Assembly (NCBI RefSeq): GCF_037392515.1
Contig: NC_090280.1
Location: 20,460,618 to 20,524,617, forward strand
Direction: 5' to 3'
Source of the DNA: Haliotis asinina
Taxonomy: Eukaryota > Mollusca > Gastropoda > Lepetellida > Haliotidae
Length of the DNA: 64,000 nucleotides
The notes beneath the pieces are model-generated. The model had not been told where the DNA came from, ran no database searches, and saw only the letters and a list, made by a program, of their open reading frames with translations. Positions 33,421 to 46,000 of the stretch are shown piece by piece (position 1 is the stretch's first letter; every line of letters begins with the position of its first letter). The translations under genes were made by a program, and so were the position numbers.

Positions 33421-33885
33421 CTTAGTAATGCACTTTCAGTACACACTGTTCTTTATTGCATTATTTTATATTTTGTTTCTTTTCATATATACATTTCTAG
33501 TTGACAGTTTGACAACAGATGTTCAATGAACAAAGTGATTCAATTAAGCAACAGATGAAATGAAGAAATGGTAATTGTAACAAATGTAATAAATATCTAA
33601 TTTTAAACTGATATTTTGTAATAGTATGATATTGATACAGGAACTGGAAAGTTGGTTTTCTACTGGTGATTTTTTACATGAATGTTTGAAGAGAATCAAT
33701 ATAACAGGTCAAGGGTTTTTAAAATTTTTGCTTGTAAATTTGGATTCTGATATGTTGTCAAAATCCAATTTTCTAGTTCCTGTCAAGGAAACTTGCTACA
33801 GTCTGAAAATATACATGTGAAAAATAAGAGTCCTCCTCCTCCTCCTCCTCATCATCATCATTAGCTCCCTTCAAGCCTTTAAGAG

Positions 33886-34030
33886 TGAGTGGGAGAGTGA
33901 GTGAGTATGGATTTCCTTTGCTTTTATCACAGTGGGTAACACCAGAAATGGGCTTCACAGATTGTACATGTCTCGGGTATTGAACCAGTGTCTTTGGCAT
34001 GATGAGCAAACAGCACAAGGTCACCCCACT
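33886..34030 (-). repeat. SINE family A copy next to the ZNHIT2 3' end
   Basis: GTGAGTGGGAGAGTGAGTGAG tail in part, CACCAGAAATGGGCTTCAC, GGTATTGAACCAGTGTC. It lies 50 bp from the ZNHIT2 stop codon and so is probably in its 3' untranslated region. Confidence 0.75.
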
Positions 34031-34082
34031 GCTCCAGAGTCAATATGAAGCATATCTTCCTGCAAAGTTTATTTTATCACTG

Positions 34083-37000
34083 TTATGATATCTCCTGAAT
34101 CAAAGGCTTGCTTGGCTGAGGACGTTTGCCACCCCATGCAGTCTCGAACTGTTTCTTCGTCTCGTTTACAGATGTGATGGCAGTTCTCTGAAGTTCTGTA
34201 ATCATAGAAACCATGAAGAATCAAGAGGTTTATATCCTGTATAAAAAAACTTGTTCAAATCTAAATATGTTAGATATTTAAATACTTACCTTACCATAGG
34301 TCTATAGCATATTACCTCAAGCTTCGCTTAATAGGAGATCTGACGGAGTTGAATTGCCTTCAATCTAACATGGCAAACTCGCAGTCATGACTGTCAGGAT
34401 GTGGAAGTATCTGGATCTCCCCACTGCGGATGCGCCCAGACTCAACGGAAAACTTCACTTTTGCTTCCCAGTCCGAAGAGTCCGTAGTCTGGAGGAACAT
34501 CCAGCGTTGGGAGGGACTTACCGCCATATGGTAAGGTAAGTATTTAAATATCTAAAATATTTAGATTTTAACAAATGTTTTACATATAGCATATGGATAC
34601 AACAGCTAGGACAGTGGTGAAGGATTCCAGAGGACCGTCAACCAAAGCCAAATCCCACATATGCCTCGGGGCTGTCGGACCACTACAGATTCCCATGACT
34701 GTCAGACTGCCGCAACATGCTCTCGAACCAGACACTGGAACCAGAATCAGAGTAGAAGGTCACGCACTAACCACTGGAGGGCTACGGTATCTTAACTCAT
34801 GCAAGTACAAGACCCCTATAGACCAAGGTAAGAAAAAGCGTACCTACTGGGCGGTTGGACGAGTAAGTTGCTGCGCAACTACTAAAGGTCCAAACGACTG
34901 TAGTCCCTCTACATCCTCTACTGCTAGGTCCCACAAATAGTGACTGGCAAAGACCGTAGAAGATTTCCAAAAACACCCTGTCATGATGTCCAGAACAGAA
35001 CATTTTCTGTGTAGAGCCATCGTTGAAGCTAAAGCTCGAATCTCATGCGGGTTGTTAGTCATTGGGTGAGGAAGACTTTGCGCATCATAGGCCGCTAGGA
35101 TGGTCTGCCTCAACCACAACGCTGTCATATTTCTGGTGACTTCTCCCTTTGTCATCTTAGAAATAGGCAGGAACAACCTTTTCATAGTTCCTTGACGAGG
35201 AGCAGATCTCTTGATGTATAGTCTATGAGCTCATACCGGACACAATAACTGTTCCTCTCTGTCTTACAGTCCGAGGACGGTCGAGAGACGCAGGATGGTA
35301 AATAACCTGTCTGGTTGGCCTGGCAACTGTTTTTTTGCCAGGAAATCCCACAGGCGACCCAAGTGTGCCGCACCCTGGTCATATCTAAAGCATGAATTTC
35401 GTTCACTCTAGCTGCAGTAGCTGATGCCAGCAAAAACACTGTTTTCCTGGTTAAAAGGACAAACGACGTCTTGTCTAAAGGTTCATAAGGGCGACCTCTC
35501 AAGTGTTGCAGTACAATATTCAAGTCCCATGCTGGTGGCTGGAACTTAACCTTCTGATCCTCCAGTTTAAACGCCTTCAGCATCGTGACCAATCGCAAGT
35601 GATCGAGTGGAAGCTCTGTGCGCCCTGGCGATGATCCTTGCCACCTGAGATGACTAGCCCTTCGCTTTCAGCGTCTTTTGCAGATGGTCGAAGTGCACAG
35701 ATGAAATCGCGCTGGGTACGGGTGTAATGTCCGGCTGTGGGGATGACGCAACAACAGATCCCACTCTGGCAGCCGGAATGGATTTCTTCCTGCGAGATGG
35801 TATAATTCTTGAAACCACATCTGTGCTGGCCACCAGGGCGCGACCAAAAGCAGACAAATTGTCTCCGTGATCTTGAGTTTCCCCACCACCGCTGAAATCA
35901 ACACTGGTGGTGGGAAGGCGTAAGCGTCTAGTCCTTCCCATGAAATTGCCAGAGCGTCGGTCGCCCAAGCTGCTGGGTCTGGTATGGGTGACACGTATGC
36001 TGGATGTTGAGTGTTGAACTTCGTGGCAAACAAATCTATCAACGGACATCGGTGATCCTGGCATATGAGTTGGAATATTTCCGGGTGGAGCATCCACGCA
36101 TTGTCTGACACAATCAGAACCTTGGAATGGCACAACAGTGACGTCCAATGAGTTACAGCCCGAATCACCGCTTCCAGCTCTAGGTTGCTGATATGCCAAC
36201 TTGCCTCTGCATCTGACTACAGCCCCATGATGGTTCAGTTGTCTAGATGTACCCCCCATCCCTGGAGCGACGCGTCGACAAACAGTTCGTGGTCTTGTAC
36301 GAACTTGCTCAAACAAACTCTTTCGCAGACGTACGATTCGCTCGTCCACTACCGCAGGTATTTGTGCAGATGTACTGGAAGCAGCAAGCATGTCTTGACA
36401 TCGTCTTGCTGTATATCGCTGCAATGGTCGTAGCATCAGGCGCCCCCTGCGCGTAAGATCTTGTGCTGACGTCAGAAGGCCCAACAGCGACTGCCACTCT
36501 CTGAGGAGTAACGGTTCCGATAGTCCCCCAAACTAAGAGATCTTTCCCCATCGATCAAGAGGGATGCACACTTGATTGTGCTGGATCTGGAACAGTCCTC
36601 CGATGAAAACCAATTCCTGAGTGGGCTGTAAATGTGACTTCTCCCTGTTGATCAACCAACCCAGCTGCTCCAAGAAACGAATGGCAAAGTCCAGTTGTCT
36701 GCGTAGCAGTTGAGGCTCTGTCTCGTTTAGTAGACAATCGTCTATATAAGGGTCAAATTCTATTCGCCTGCGGTGAAGAAAGCGAGTGTTGGGAGTAATT
36801 CTGGTGAATAGCCATGGGGCCGTGGAAATGCCAAATGGCAGGACTCGCCAATCAAAATGGCAACCCTCAAACACAAACCCGAGATATTTCTTGTGAGCCA
36901 GGTAGATCGGGATGTAAAGATAGGCGTCTTGGATGTCCACACTGCATGGCCATGAACCCGGAGTCAGCTTGAGTCGCAACTGTTCCAGGGACACCATCTT

Positions 37001-40000
37001 GAAGTGAGGACTATCCTCCAGATACCCTTCGTTGAAAGCTGTCATATTGTGTATCATTCGAAGCTTGTTGGAATCCTTCTTGGGAATAAGGAAAACCGGC
37101 AAGTAGAACCCTTGTGAGCGGATTGGGTCCTGTACTTCCTCGATCGCATATTTTCTCAGCAGCACTTCAATGCTGTCCCCGAGTACGTCCACGACTCGAG
37201 GTGTGACGTTAACAGTGGAGTTTGACTGATCGGTAGACTGTAGCCTTTTTCCAAAATTCTGGTCACATAAAGATCTTGGAGGATAGGCCAGTTCCTCCAG
37301 ATGATACCTAGTCTCCCGCCTACTGGAGTAGGGAACACTGGCCTGGCTGGAGGCGGGAGGTTCCAGTCGTGACAGGTGGTGCCCTCAACGTCTGGAGTAG
37401 GGACGCTTCCCCCTCCCTCTGCCGGGGATGGTGGGGGCATCCTGGCTTGAATCTGCTGGCTTCCGACGGTCAATTGAAGTGAACCTCAGGCCTCGGCCTC
37501 TAGAGAACACTGTTCTGACTGATTCTCTTGTAGGAATATAGCGCCTCCTGCCTTTATCTTGTGTTGCCGATCTGCCACGAAAAGCCGACGAAAGTGCTTT
37601 GAATGCTGACAAGGATACCTCTGTATTCCGCAGGTCTGCATGTTCCTTATACACTTCGGGTATGGCATCCCCGAGAAGAGAAAGGTGTCCTGATCAACTT
37701 GCACTTGAACTTGCGTCCAGAAACCCTGTTCTGCGCACCACCGTTGTCATCGCTAAGGCCGTCCTAACGTGTCCCAGCAAGTCGTGCAATACCTTGCCCT
37801 GCCACAAAAAGAGAGATGATAAATGCTCCAGTCTAGACTCATTGTGTTCAGTTAGATCTACCGCCGCTGCCGATGTGGCTGACGCGAACGCCAAAATAGA
37901 TTTTAAAATGCAACGTAGCTCGGTATCTATAGCCTGTAACCCAGAGTCCTGCACTTTGTAGGAAGTAGACGACAATCTCTTGATGGCTTCGTCTAGTGCA
38001 GCTCCTGAGTCCGCAAAATCCAAACTATGAATCTTGTACTCCTGTTTCTTGGCCTTTGGCGCCCTGATAGTAGCGTTCAGTGACAACTTCGCGAAATCCT
38101 CATTTAAAGACGAGATGGCATCCGCTACAATAGGATGGGGTGGAATCAATAATTCTGTCTCGATCCTAATTGCTTTATCACTCTCAATTACCGACCCAGG
38201 GGAAGGGCAATCCGGAAGTCTGTCTGCAATCCAGTCATACACGGCCGATAACGGTAGGTATGACCTCTCTTCATCATCTAACTGCGCCGGATCCTCCTCG
38301 TAGTCCGGCGAAAAACATGTCTGCAATGACGGAATTTGCCACGTTGATTCGACGACCATGATGTTGAGCGGCGGTCGCGGCAGACGTCCGACGAACTGCT
38401 CCAAGGGCTTCTGCAACATGACCTCCTAATCTCCGAATGACTTGCTCTCCTCGATGCTACATCCACACTCCCCAACGCTCCGGAAGTTAGTCCTGAAGAC
38501 GTAGTCCTCCATACTCCTTCCCCATGTGATGACTATGCCATGTCTGAAGTGAGTTGCTAGATGCTGTAGATAGAGGCGTTGTATATTCCTGCGACGCGCC
38601 TGGCGCTGGGGTTTGTATCGATAGGGCTCTCAGTATTCTCTGCAGCTCCGGATAGGACAGGGTGTCCGGCCTGGCCACATCCACCCAATCACTCGTCTGA
38701 GTTGTAGGCGCCGGCACCAGCGCCGGTATCGGCATTGGTGTCGGGGGTGGCATGTTCATCTGCGTCAGTGATGCACTTGACCTCAGCGACGGCATCAGCG
38801 CTGTCCTCTGAAACGTTCAACGATGCTGGATCACCGGTGTCTCTAGCTGAGTAGTTGTGTCCAACAAAGCCATGGAAATGTTCATTGTAGGTAGAGTCTC
38901 AGGAGTACCGGGAAGGTACCGGGAAGGGTAGACGATGCCGGAGAACTCGACATTCTCCTTTGTTGTTGTGATCTCCTTTTCTTGACAACAGCCAAGTAAG
39001 TCTTGAAGTCCTGTTTGGACAGCTCAGCATAAGCTGCACACTGCTGTAACAAGGAGCAGGCACCCACAGCACAGTCTGGGCAAAAGGGATGAGGGTCTTT
39101 GCCAGACTTCAGTCCTTTACAAGTCACACAAAAGTGTCGTGTCATACACACAAACTGTAACAAATTGAAAAAATAAAAAACGATAAGAAAAGGGTGGAGA
39201 ACACCACACACCCCTTATCATAAAATGGACTATTCTGCACAATGTGCTACACCAGCTTGCTATAGAAAAGTGAAATCGCTGTCACTCACAGAGAAAAAGA
39301 CACCGACTAAAGTACGCTAAATACTACGATCGTGATTCTGGTGGATTTTATAACTAAAATATCCATAGACATGACCACCAGCCAATACATTACTCCTCCG
39401 TAATACTACAGAGGAGAATTGTGAAAAACATGGAGACACTAAAACAATGCCTCACATGAGGTAGCCGACAAAGTGTACCAAACATAAAATATACCTTAAA
39501 ATCGGCACGAAGATTGGGAAGTATACATACCACACAGAAATGTTCATAAAAGGACAAGAGAAAATCAAATAAAGTGAAACTTTATTAGATCTCCGAAAAA
39601 AAACTACACTTGAAGTAAAAGTGAAGTTTTTCGTGGAGTCCTACTATCCTGACAGTGATTGCGAGGTAGCCATGTTAGATTGAAGGCAACTCAACTCCGT
39701 CAGATCTCCTATTAAGGGAAGCTTGAGGTAATATGATATAGACCTATGGTAAGGTAAGTGAAAAATAAACGAATTACTAGCCAATACAAACCAGCGTCTG
39801 ACTGTTCCAAGGCAATCACCCTGTTCAGAAAAATGACAGGTGTATAAATAATAAACAAAATGGAAATATCCCAGATGGGGGGACACAAGAAATGGGCTTA
39901 ACATATTGTAGCCACAGAGGAAATGAAAACCAGGATCTTCAGTATGACATGGTGGTGGGGTAGCCCAGTTATAAAAGCGTTTGATTGTCACACCGAATAG

Positions 40001-43000
40001 CCGAGGTCGATTCCCCATGTGGGTACAACACATGAAACCCATATCTGGTGTCCCTCTACGGTTATACTGCTGGAATGTTGCTAAAAATAGACATGAAACG
40101 AAAATCACTCACTTACACCCTTAAGAATGACAAGCGAATACTTTCACTACCAGAATCTGGAGTAGTGAGTTAACACAGTGGTCATGTTCCTGGAACAGTT
40201 GAGTAGAGTCCTCTAAAAGAAGAAATATGCTAAGATCCTGAAAAAACTGCCAGACCAGTTTGAAATGTACTTCACCGAGCATCCGCTCATTGTGGAATGA
40301 AAGTGACTGATATTTACTGCTTTGGATATGGTGCTGACAAACTCATGATCAGCATGAAAATATGAATCAAATCATTGATGATGGGAGTGAGTGACTATGG
40401 TTTTATGCTGATAAGAATGTTTGCCTGTAGAGGTGTCCTCATATCCGTTTGTGAGATTTCAGTGAATGAGTATCATAAGGCTACCAAACTGCCCACATCA
40501 TAGTGATACAAAAGGTTTGACTCAAAAGGAAGTAACAAAACCCCTTTTACAGAATGGCACATACTAAAACAGACTACCCAAAAAATAGGAACTGTCCATA
40601 ATTTATGCTAGGGGGTGCAAACCCCCCAGTAAATGTATGTACAAAGTATGTGACAAGCCACCTGCATGTCACGCATAAAATCAATGACCTCCTCCCCATT
40701 CCCATAATTCCTAAGCATGTTTTATATATTTTCATAGATCAAAAACATGTACAAAACTGATGACCCCCACCTACTCAGAACAAATGGGTGATCCCTACCC
40801 CAACCACCAAGTGCTTGCAATACCTTAATTTGCCAGTTGGCCATCAGGACCTGCTGCTGCCTGCAGGTTTTAAGATCTACAGGCCCTGAATGAAATCTGT
40901 AGGCCCAGTTTGTTGCAGTCAAACCAATAAAAACAAAATAGACCATTATGGACACAGTTTCTACAAAATCAGCGAGTCTATGATGCAGAGAGAAGTTTTT
41001 ATTTGTTAAAGACTGGTGTTGACATTCTTCAGTGCAAAGCGCTGAAATAACAGAAACTAATTTATTGTAACATGATGTTAATAAAGGTAGGAAAAACAAG
41101 GGAAAGATTCCAGTTGTGAAAAAAGACAATTTACTAAAGACCACAAGGGCATGCAGATATTTGAAACTGCTGGCCTGATGCAATAACAACCAGCGCTGGG
41201 CCATATTTCAAATGCTGGATCTCCCCAACAACCAACCAAACTTACCCCCCCGCACACACATCATCATCTCCCACCTAGCTGTTAATTAATTAGAAACCTC
41301 CCCAAATTTGCATCAAATTGGCCTGTGCCCACCTTTGCCCCTGCAGTAGACACCTGTGAATCATCCTGTACGAGCAGCCAATCACGTGACATCCTCTACT
41401 TGTCATTCTCTTCTTGGAGCTCCAAGTAATCTGTGATGCAGGGAAGGAGGGGTGGGCATCCATGGCGTGAGGTAGGATAATTATTTAAATATACAATTTA
41501 TAGTTAAAATTTCCAAATTTTTAAACTTATCCTATCTCACATTATGCATTATCCCACAGTTGGCTGGAGGGCCGCAGACACCCCTGACACACTGCACAGG
41601 TGAGGATGCATTCCACAAGGAGGCCAAGAGTAGCACCAACTCCAGATATACTTGTGATGGGTGGCTTTGGAAACCCCTTGGCTTACACAGCACAAAAACT
41701 CTAGGGAGTGGGCACTCCCGAGTAAATGTGGTTTCAGACGCAACTTTTGCTTAGCAAAAGGACACAGTTTGGCAAGGAATTAACACCGCCGCCCCACGAT
41801 TTATCAGGAGACCCCAGTGATCTGGTATGTCCCTGCTTCAAAACTACCCCTCACAGACACATGCAAGATGGCGGTGAAAGGAGGAGTAGCCCGGATGCTC
41901 AACTAGTTTAACGTTTGGTACCAATCTCCCTACTTACCAAGGTGAGAAAGGACCTTCGAAAGCCGTTAGGTAATCGGAATTCAACGCTTCTTTGACGTGA
42001 TTGCTCAGAGAGTAAGCAGAGGTCAATAAGCAGAGTGTCGATCATCTCTGCACGTGCACAAGACTGCCCGCACAATCTATCCAGCCATGGGTATGACAGT
42101 ACACCATGCCCTAGTTCCCTAGGTACATGGCAAGACCAAGAATGCAGAGATGCTTACTTGCGTGGAACTGATATAGAAACAAGAGGTGCACTCCAACACC
42201 CCACACTCCTGAAACCGCTTCCACTCACCCCAGCATGTTGAGTCACTACCCTGTGAATCTGCATGGAACCGAAACCACTCTGAGGAATCGAAGTGGTGAT
42301 TCCACTCGGCACACCCATAAACAAAGTACTACTTGCATCAGAGAATCAAAACATGCCGATGCACTGGAATGAATCGGTTGGGGAATTACAGGAGTATGAT
42401 TGACGCAAGGAAGCGCTTAACCATGCTAGTGAATAAACGAGGCCCCAGAACAGGTTGTCGATTCATCCACCGGAGGTAAGGTGAACACTGTCACATTGCG
42501 AATTGCCGCATTGATTCCAAGAGGTTGAGCAAACGCCACATCATGTTGAAACGCTTCCCCTTGATTCGAAACGCTACCATGCAGAGGATGGGAAAACGAT
42601 TCCCTTTGTCCAAGTCACTCAAACCCTGTGGGATGTCACAATCTCATGTAAACAATCGAAGCACACTGGAAGCGGTAAAAGAATGCCAATCCATATGTGC
42701 TGAATTGACGAGTGATCCGGAATCGCAACAACCGACATCGGGCAGGAAACAACTGGTGGTTGAAAAAGCACTACCATGCGTGGTGGTCACATAACTTCGC
42801 TAGCGTCCCATAAACTTCCCGAAGTCGACAGCCGAAATAACTGCCTGAGATCCTCGCCTATCTCTATCTGACGTCCACCTCTTATCCACACACCGGTACA
42901 GATCAAATTCATCTTCATCTTATCCCATATACAAACTACATGTAGATGACCTCTCACACAAGCCAATACAGTCGACAAAAGCATTGTGCGGATCCGCCGG

Positions 43001-46000
43001 CAAAAAGTTGCAGTTACAGTCACCACAACACGTGCATTTTTTAGAAGTATTCTTCTCTTTAGAAACATCCATCGTCAATTACTAAATCAAGCTATCAATT
43101 CTCTCGGAATACAGTCTGTGGTGACAAGTAGAGGACGTCACATGATCGGCTGCGCATACAGGATGATTGACAGTTTTCTATTGCAGGGGCAGAGGTCGGG
43201 TGGTCAGAGGCCAACACGATTTGATTCAACTTAGCTGACAGCACATTTCCACACTGGGTCGAAGAGAGGAAGAGAGATGCATAACGTGAGATAGGATAAG
43301 TTTAAAAAATTAAATTTCTCAAACCTACCAAACTCCAGCCTCAACTCCGGGATAAGGTCTCGAGCTGCCATGCCATACCGATGTGCCCAACTCAGGAGAA
43401 ACTCGACCTTCTTCTCAGCCATGAACAGACCCTTCTTCACTGGGCGTAGTGGAGCATCCTTGCTTCCAGAGACCTTCAACTCTGTAAAATCCATGTTACA
43501 GGGACTTACACAGTTAATGAGGTAGGTTTAGACAGATTGTTTCAATGTAAAATTGCCAATCAACATGAAGTATGGTAAGATATTTATAGTCAAGCTTATT
43601 TAACTTAAGCTGAATGCATACATGTATCCTTATAACACCCTTATATGTTTATGATGTTGATCTGGATCATCTGGTACAGATTTGCTTATTTACATACCTC
43701 TGCCATTTAGATCAACAATTTAGTTATCCCCATAACAGACTATTTGTGCACTGTAATACCTTGGACGCTGAAGACGAGAATCCTTTTTTTAATGTAAATA
43801 CTTCGAGATCCATTAACAATGGAATGTATCTTAAAATCAAGAAACAGTCAGATAATATATTTGACTGCTTAATTTCTGCATAATGTATTCCAAACAAGAT
43901 CTGGATCCATAGGCAGATACAAAGAGAGGGTGCGCAATCCCCACTTTTGTCCTGAAAGTTTAACAAATTACCATGAAACTTGGGGGGGGTGGGGGGAATG
44001 AAGTGAGCACCCCTCCTGTCTACAGGTTCCACTACACTATATCAGAATCACATGCTCCCTGAGCTCAAACAGACAGAGGCCTGTGACAGTTGTGATTGGA
44101 TGTAACAGCGTGAGATGTAAGTAAACTTATTCTCAGTACTTTTCGTTACACTCCTCTACTGAGTCTAACAAAACTTTACAGGAGGTCGCGTCAGGTAACC
44201 TTTGAGATTGACCAATCAGAACACAGTTTACCAAATTGCAAAAGTGCACATTCGCACATACCTTTTGAACTTTTTATCTCGAAAAGGTTCATAGACGAAC
44301 GATTCCGAATGCTATTTAGCGCACGCTCGCTTCAGGGTGATGCACACATGTACATACAACCATGACAACGGTGAGTAAACAGTCACTGAAAATAGTGTTT
44401 TGGCAATATTCGAGGATGTTATCTTGCAGAAATATTAGCTAGTGGTAACCATGTCAACGGAAACCCAAAATCATATATACTGCAGGTCAAATAACTGTGT
44501 TATATGCGGATTTTTGTGGAGAGATCTGTGTCAGTGACCTGAATATTTTGAAAGTCCCTCCGATCTCTAAATAGTAGCCGTTGTCTGATTGGTTAAACCT
44601 ATTTAGCTGTCTCGCGTTTGGTTGGACGGTCATTGGTCGCTCAAAGGTTACCTGACACGACCCTCTACTAGGTTTTGTTAGACTCAGTGGTGGAGCGTAA
44701 CGAAATACACTGAGACTAAGTTTACTTAGACTGGATGTTTATGTGTTTTAATATCACATCCATCCTGTTATTAACACTGACCACAATTTTAAGTATTTAG
44801 TGCTGTCATTTTTATCACCATGACTTAGACTTATGTGCGCACAGATATTTTCAAGTTGTGGAATGGAGGGTTCATGTGTTCTGTTTCCTCTGCTCAGAAA
44901 AATCCCCAACAAGTTGGACAGGATTTGTGTTTTATTGTAGTTTAAGGGCCAGGCTGTACCCCTATGTACATGGAATGGCTGTTGATAACCTGGATTTTCT
45001 TAAGGGTTACTACAGAAGTCTAGGGGAAAACATTTGGTGTTGTGTAACCTATAGAACCTGATCTACACTGGGTTAAGAAAGCTTTTGCAACATCACGACG
45101 AGCATCATGTTTACCTTTTTGACACGCCTTGTACCCTGCCTTGAGGAGCACTGTCACATCAGAGAGGGCAGACATGACATAGGAGAGAGGGGAGACAACT
45201 CCAGGTCCACTCAGTAGTTGCACCACATCCTCAATGATATCAACGATCATCTCTTGGTTCATATTCCATTTGGATGGATTCTACAGATCACATGAAAATA
45301 TAGTAAATACAGATTCCAAAGATGACTTTATGCAAGGATGACATTCTTAGAGTGACTGGTACCTTGTTTGAGTGGCGTTTTAGAAGTTGAGGCGTACAAA
45401 TAGGACAAATTGTTATGGATAACAACTTCTTTATTGCGTGATTGCGACGTTTCGATATTGACAAGTGTCTACATGCTGGTGAGTGAACGTTTACAAACCA
45501 AGTAAATTTAGCAAGTGGAGAAATTTATCACGCAGTATTTTCACTTTGATCCCAACCTGGCTTATATTACGTTACAAGTTGTGTCATGCAAACTCGTTTT
45601 GGCCATGATTAAAATACATATTTAACTACTATTGGAAAGAAGTTTTGATTTTCTAACTTGATGAAAACAAACCATAATCTCATTAATTCAAATGGACTTA
45701 GTCCGTGACTTCACGATTTTCAAAAACGGCGGCACCCTGTCTGAGAATGAATGCTATTTAAGTTTGTTTTCACCGACTTACAAGGTCAAAATTACTTTCT
45801 ACTGGTCGTAAAATATGTATTTTATTGACGGACACTAGGATTTTGCATGGCGTTGCTTATATCATAATAATTTCACTCTTGGAAGAAAGGTGGAGTCCAG
45901 TATAATATTATTTACGATAACATTGTCACTTCGACCACAATCTGGCATCCAAGGAAGAAAGCGTTATATTCATGCAAAATCCTTTTGGTCCTCAAGGTGT

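Larger units (their letters stand above)
31112..34082. other. Intergenic, TOMM40 start side to ZNHIT2 3' end: SINE-rich, no gene
   Basis: Holds at least six SINE pieces listed separately, unique sequence, and a (TCC)n-like run near 33831. It also contains an isolated B-box-like GGTTCGAATTTC (complement of 31211-31222). No conserved coding sequence was seen. Confidence 0.5.
34253..39765 (-). mobile_element. DIRS-type tyrosine-recombinase retroelement, broken, in the last ZNHIT2 intron
   Basis: A fossil DIRS1-like element in the same orientation as ZNHIT2. Inverted terminal repeats of about 110 bp (34278-34392 and about 39652-39757) share ACTTACCTTACCATAGGTCT and agree at roughly nine positions in ten by eye. 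Reading on the minus strand come a gag-like region, reverse transcriptase and RNase H, and a tyrosine recombinase. An internal complementary region (about 34515-34572) lies near the 3' end, the hallmark arrangement of DIRS elements, which have no integrase or protease. It is broken, with several reading-frame breaks. The similar repeats suggest moderate to young age. Confidence 0.88.

Noticed and set aside
40722-41204. 160-codon open frame on the minus strand as a possible extra ZNHIT2 exon or new gene
   Set aside because: No family resemblance, low-complexity flanks, and ZNHIT2 exons 10 and 11 already join in frame and match the family without it.
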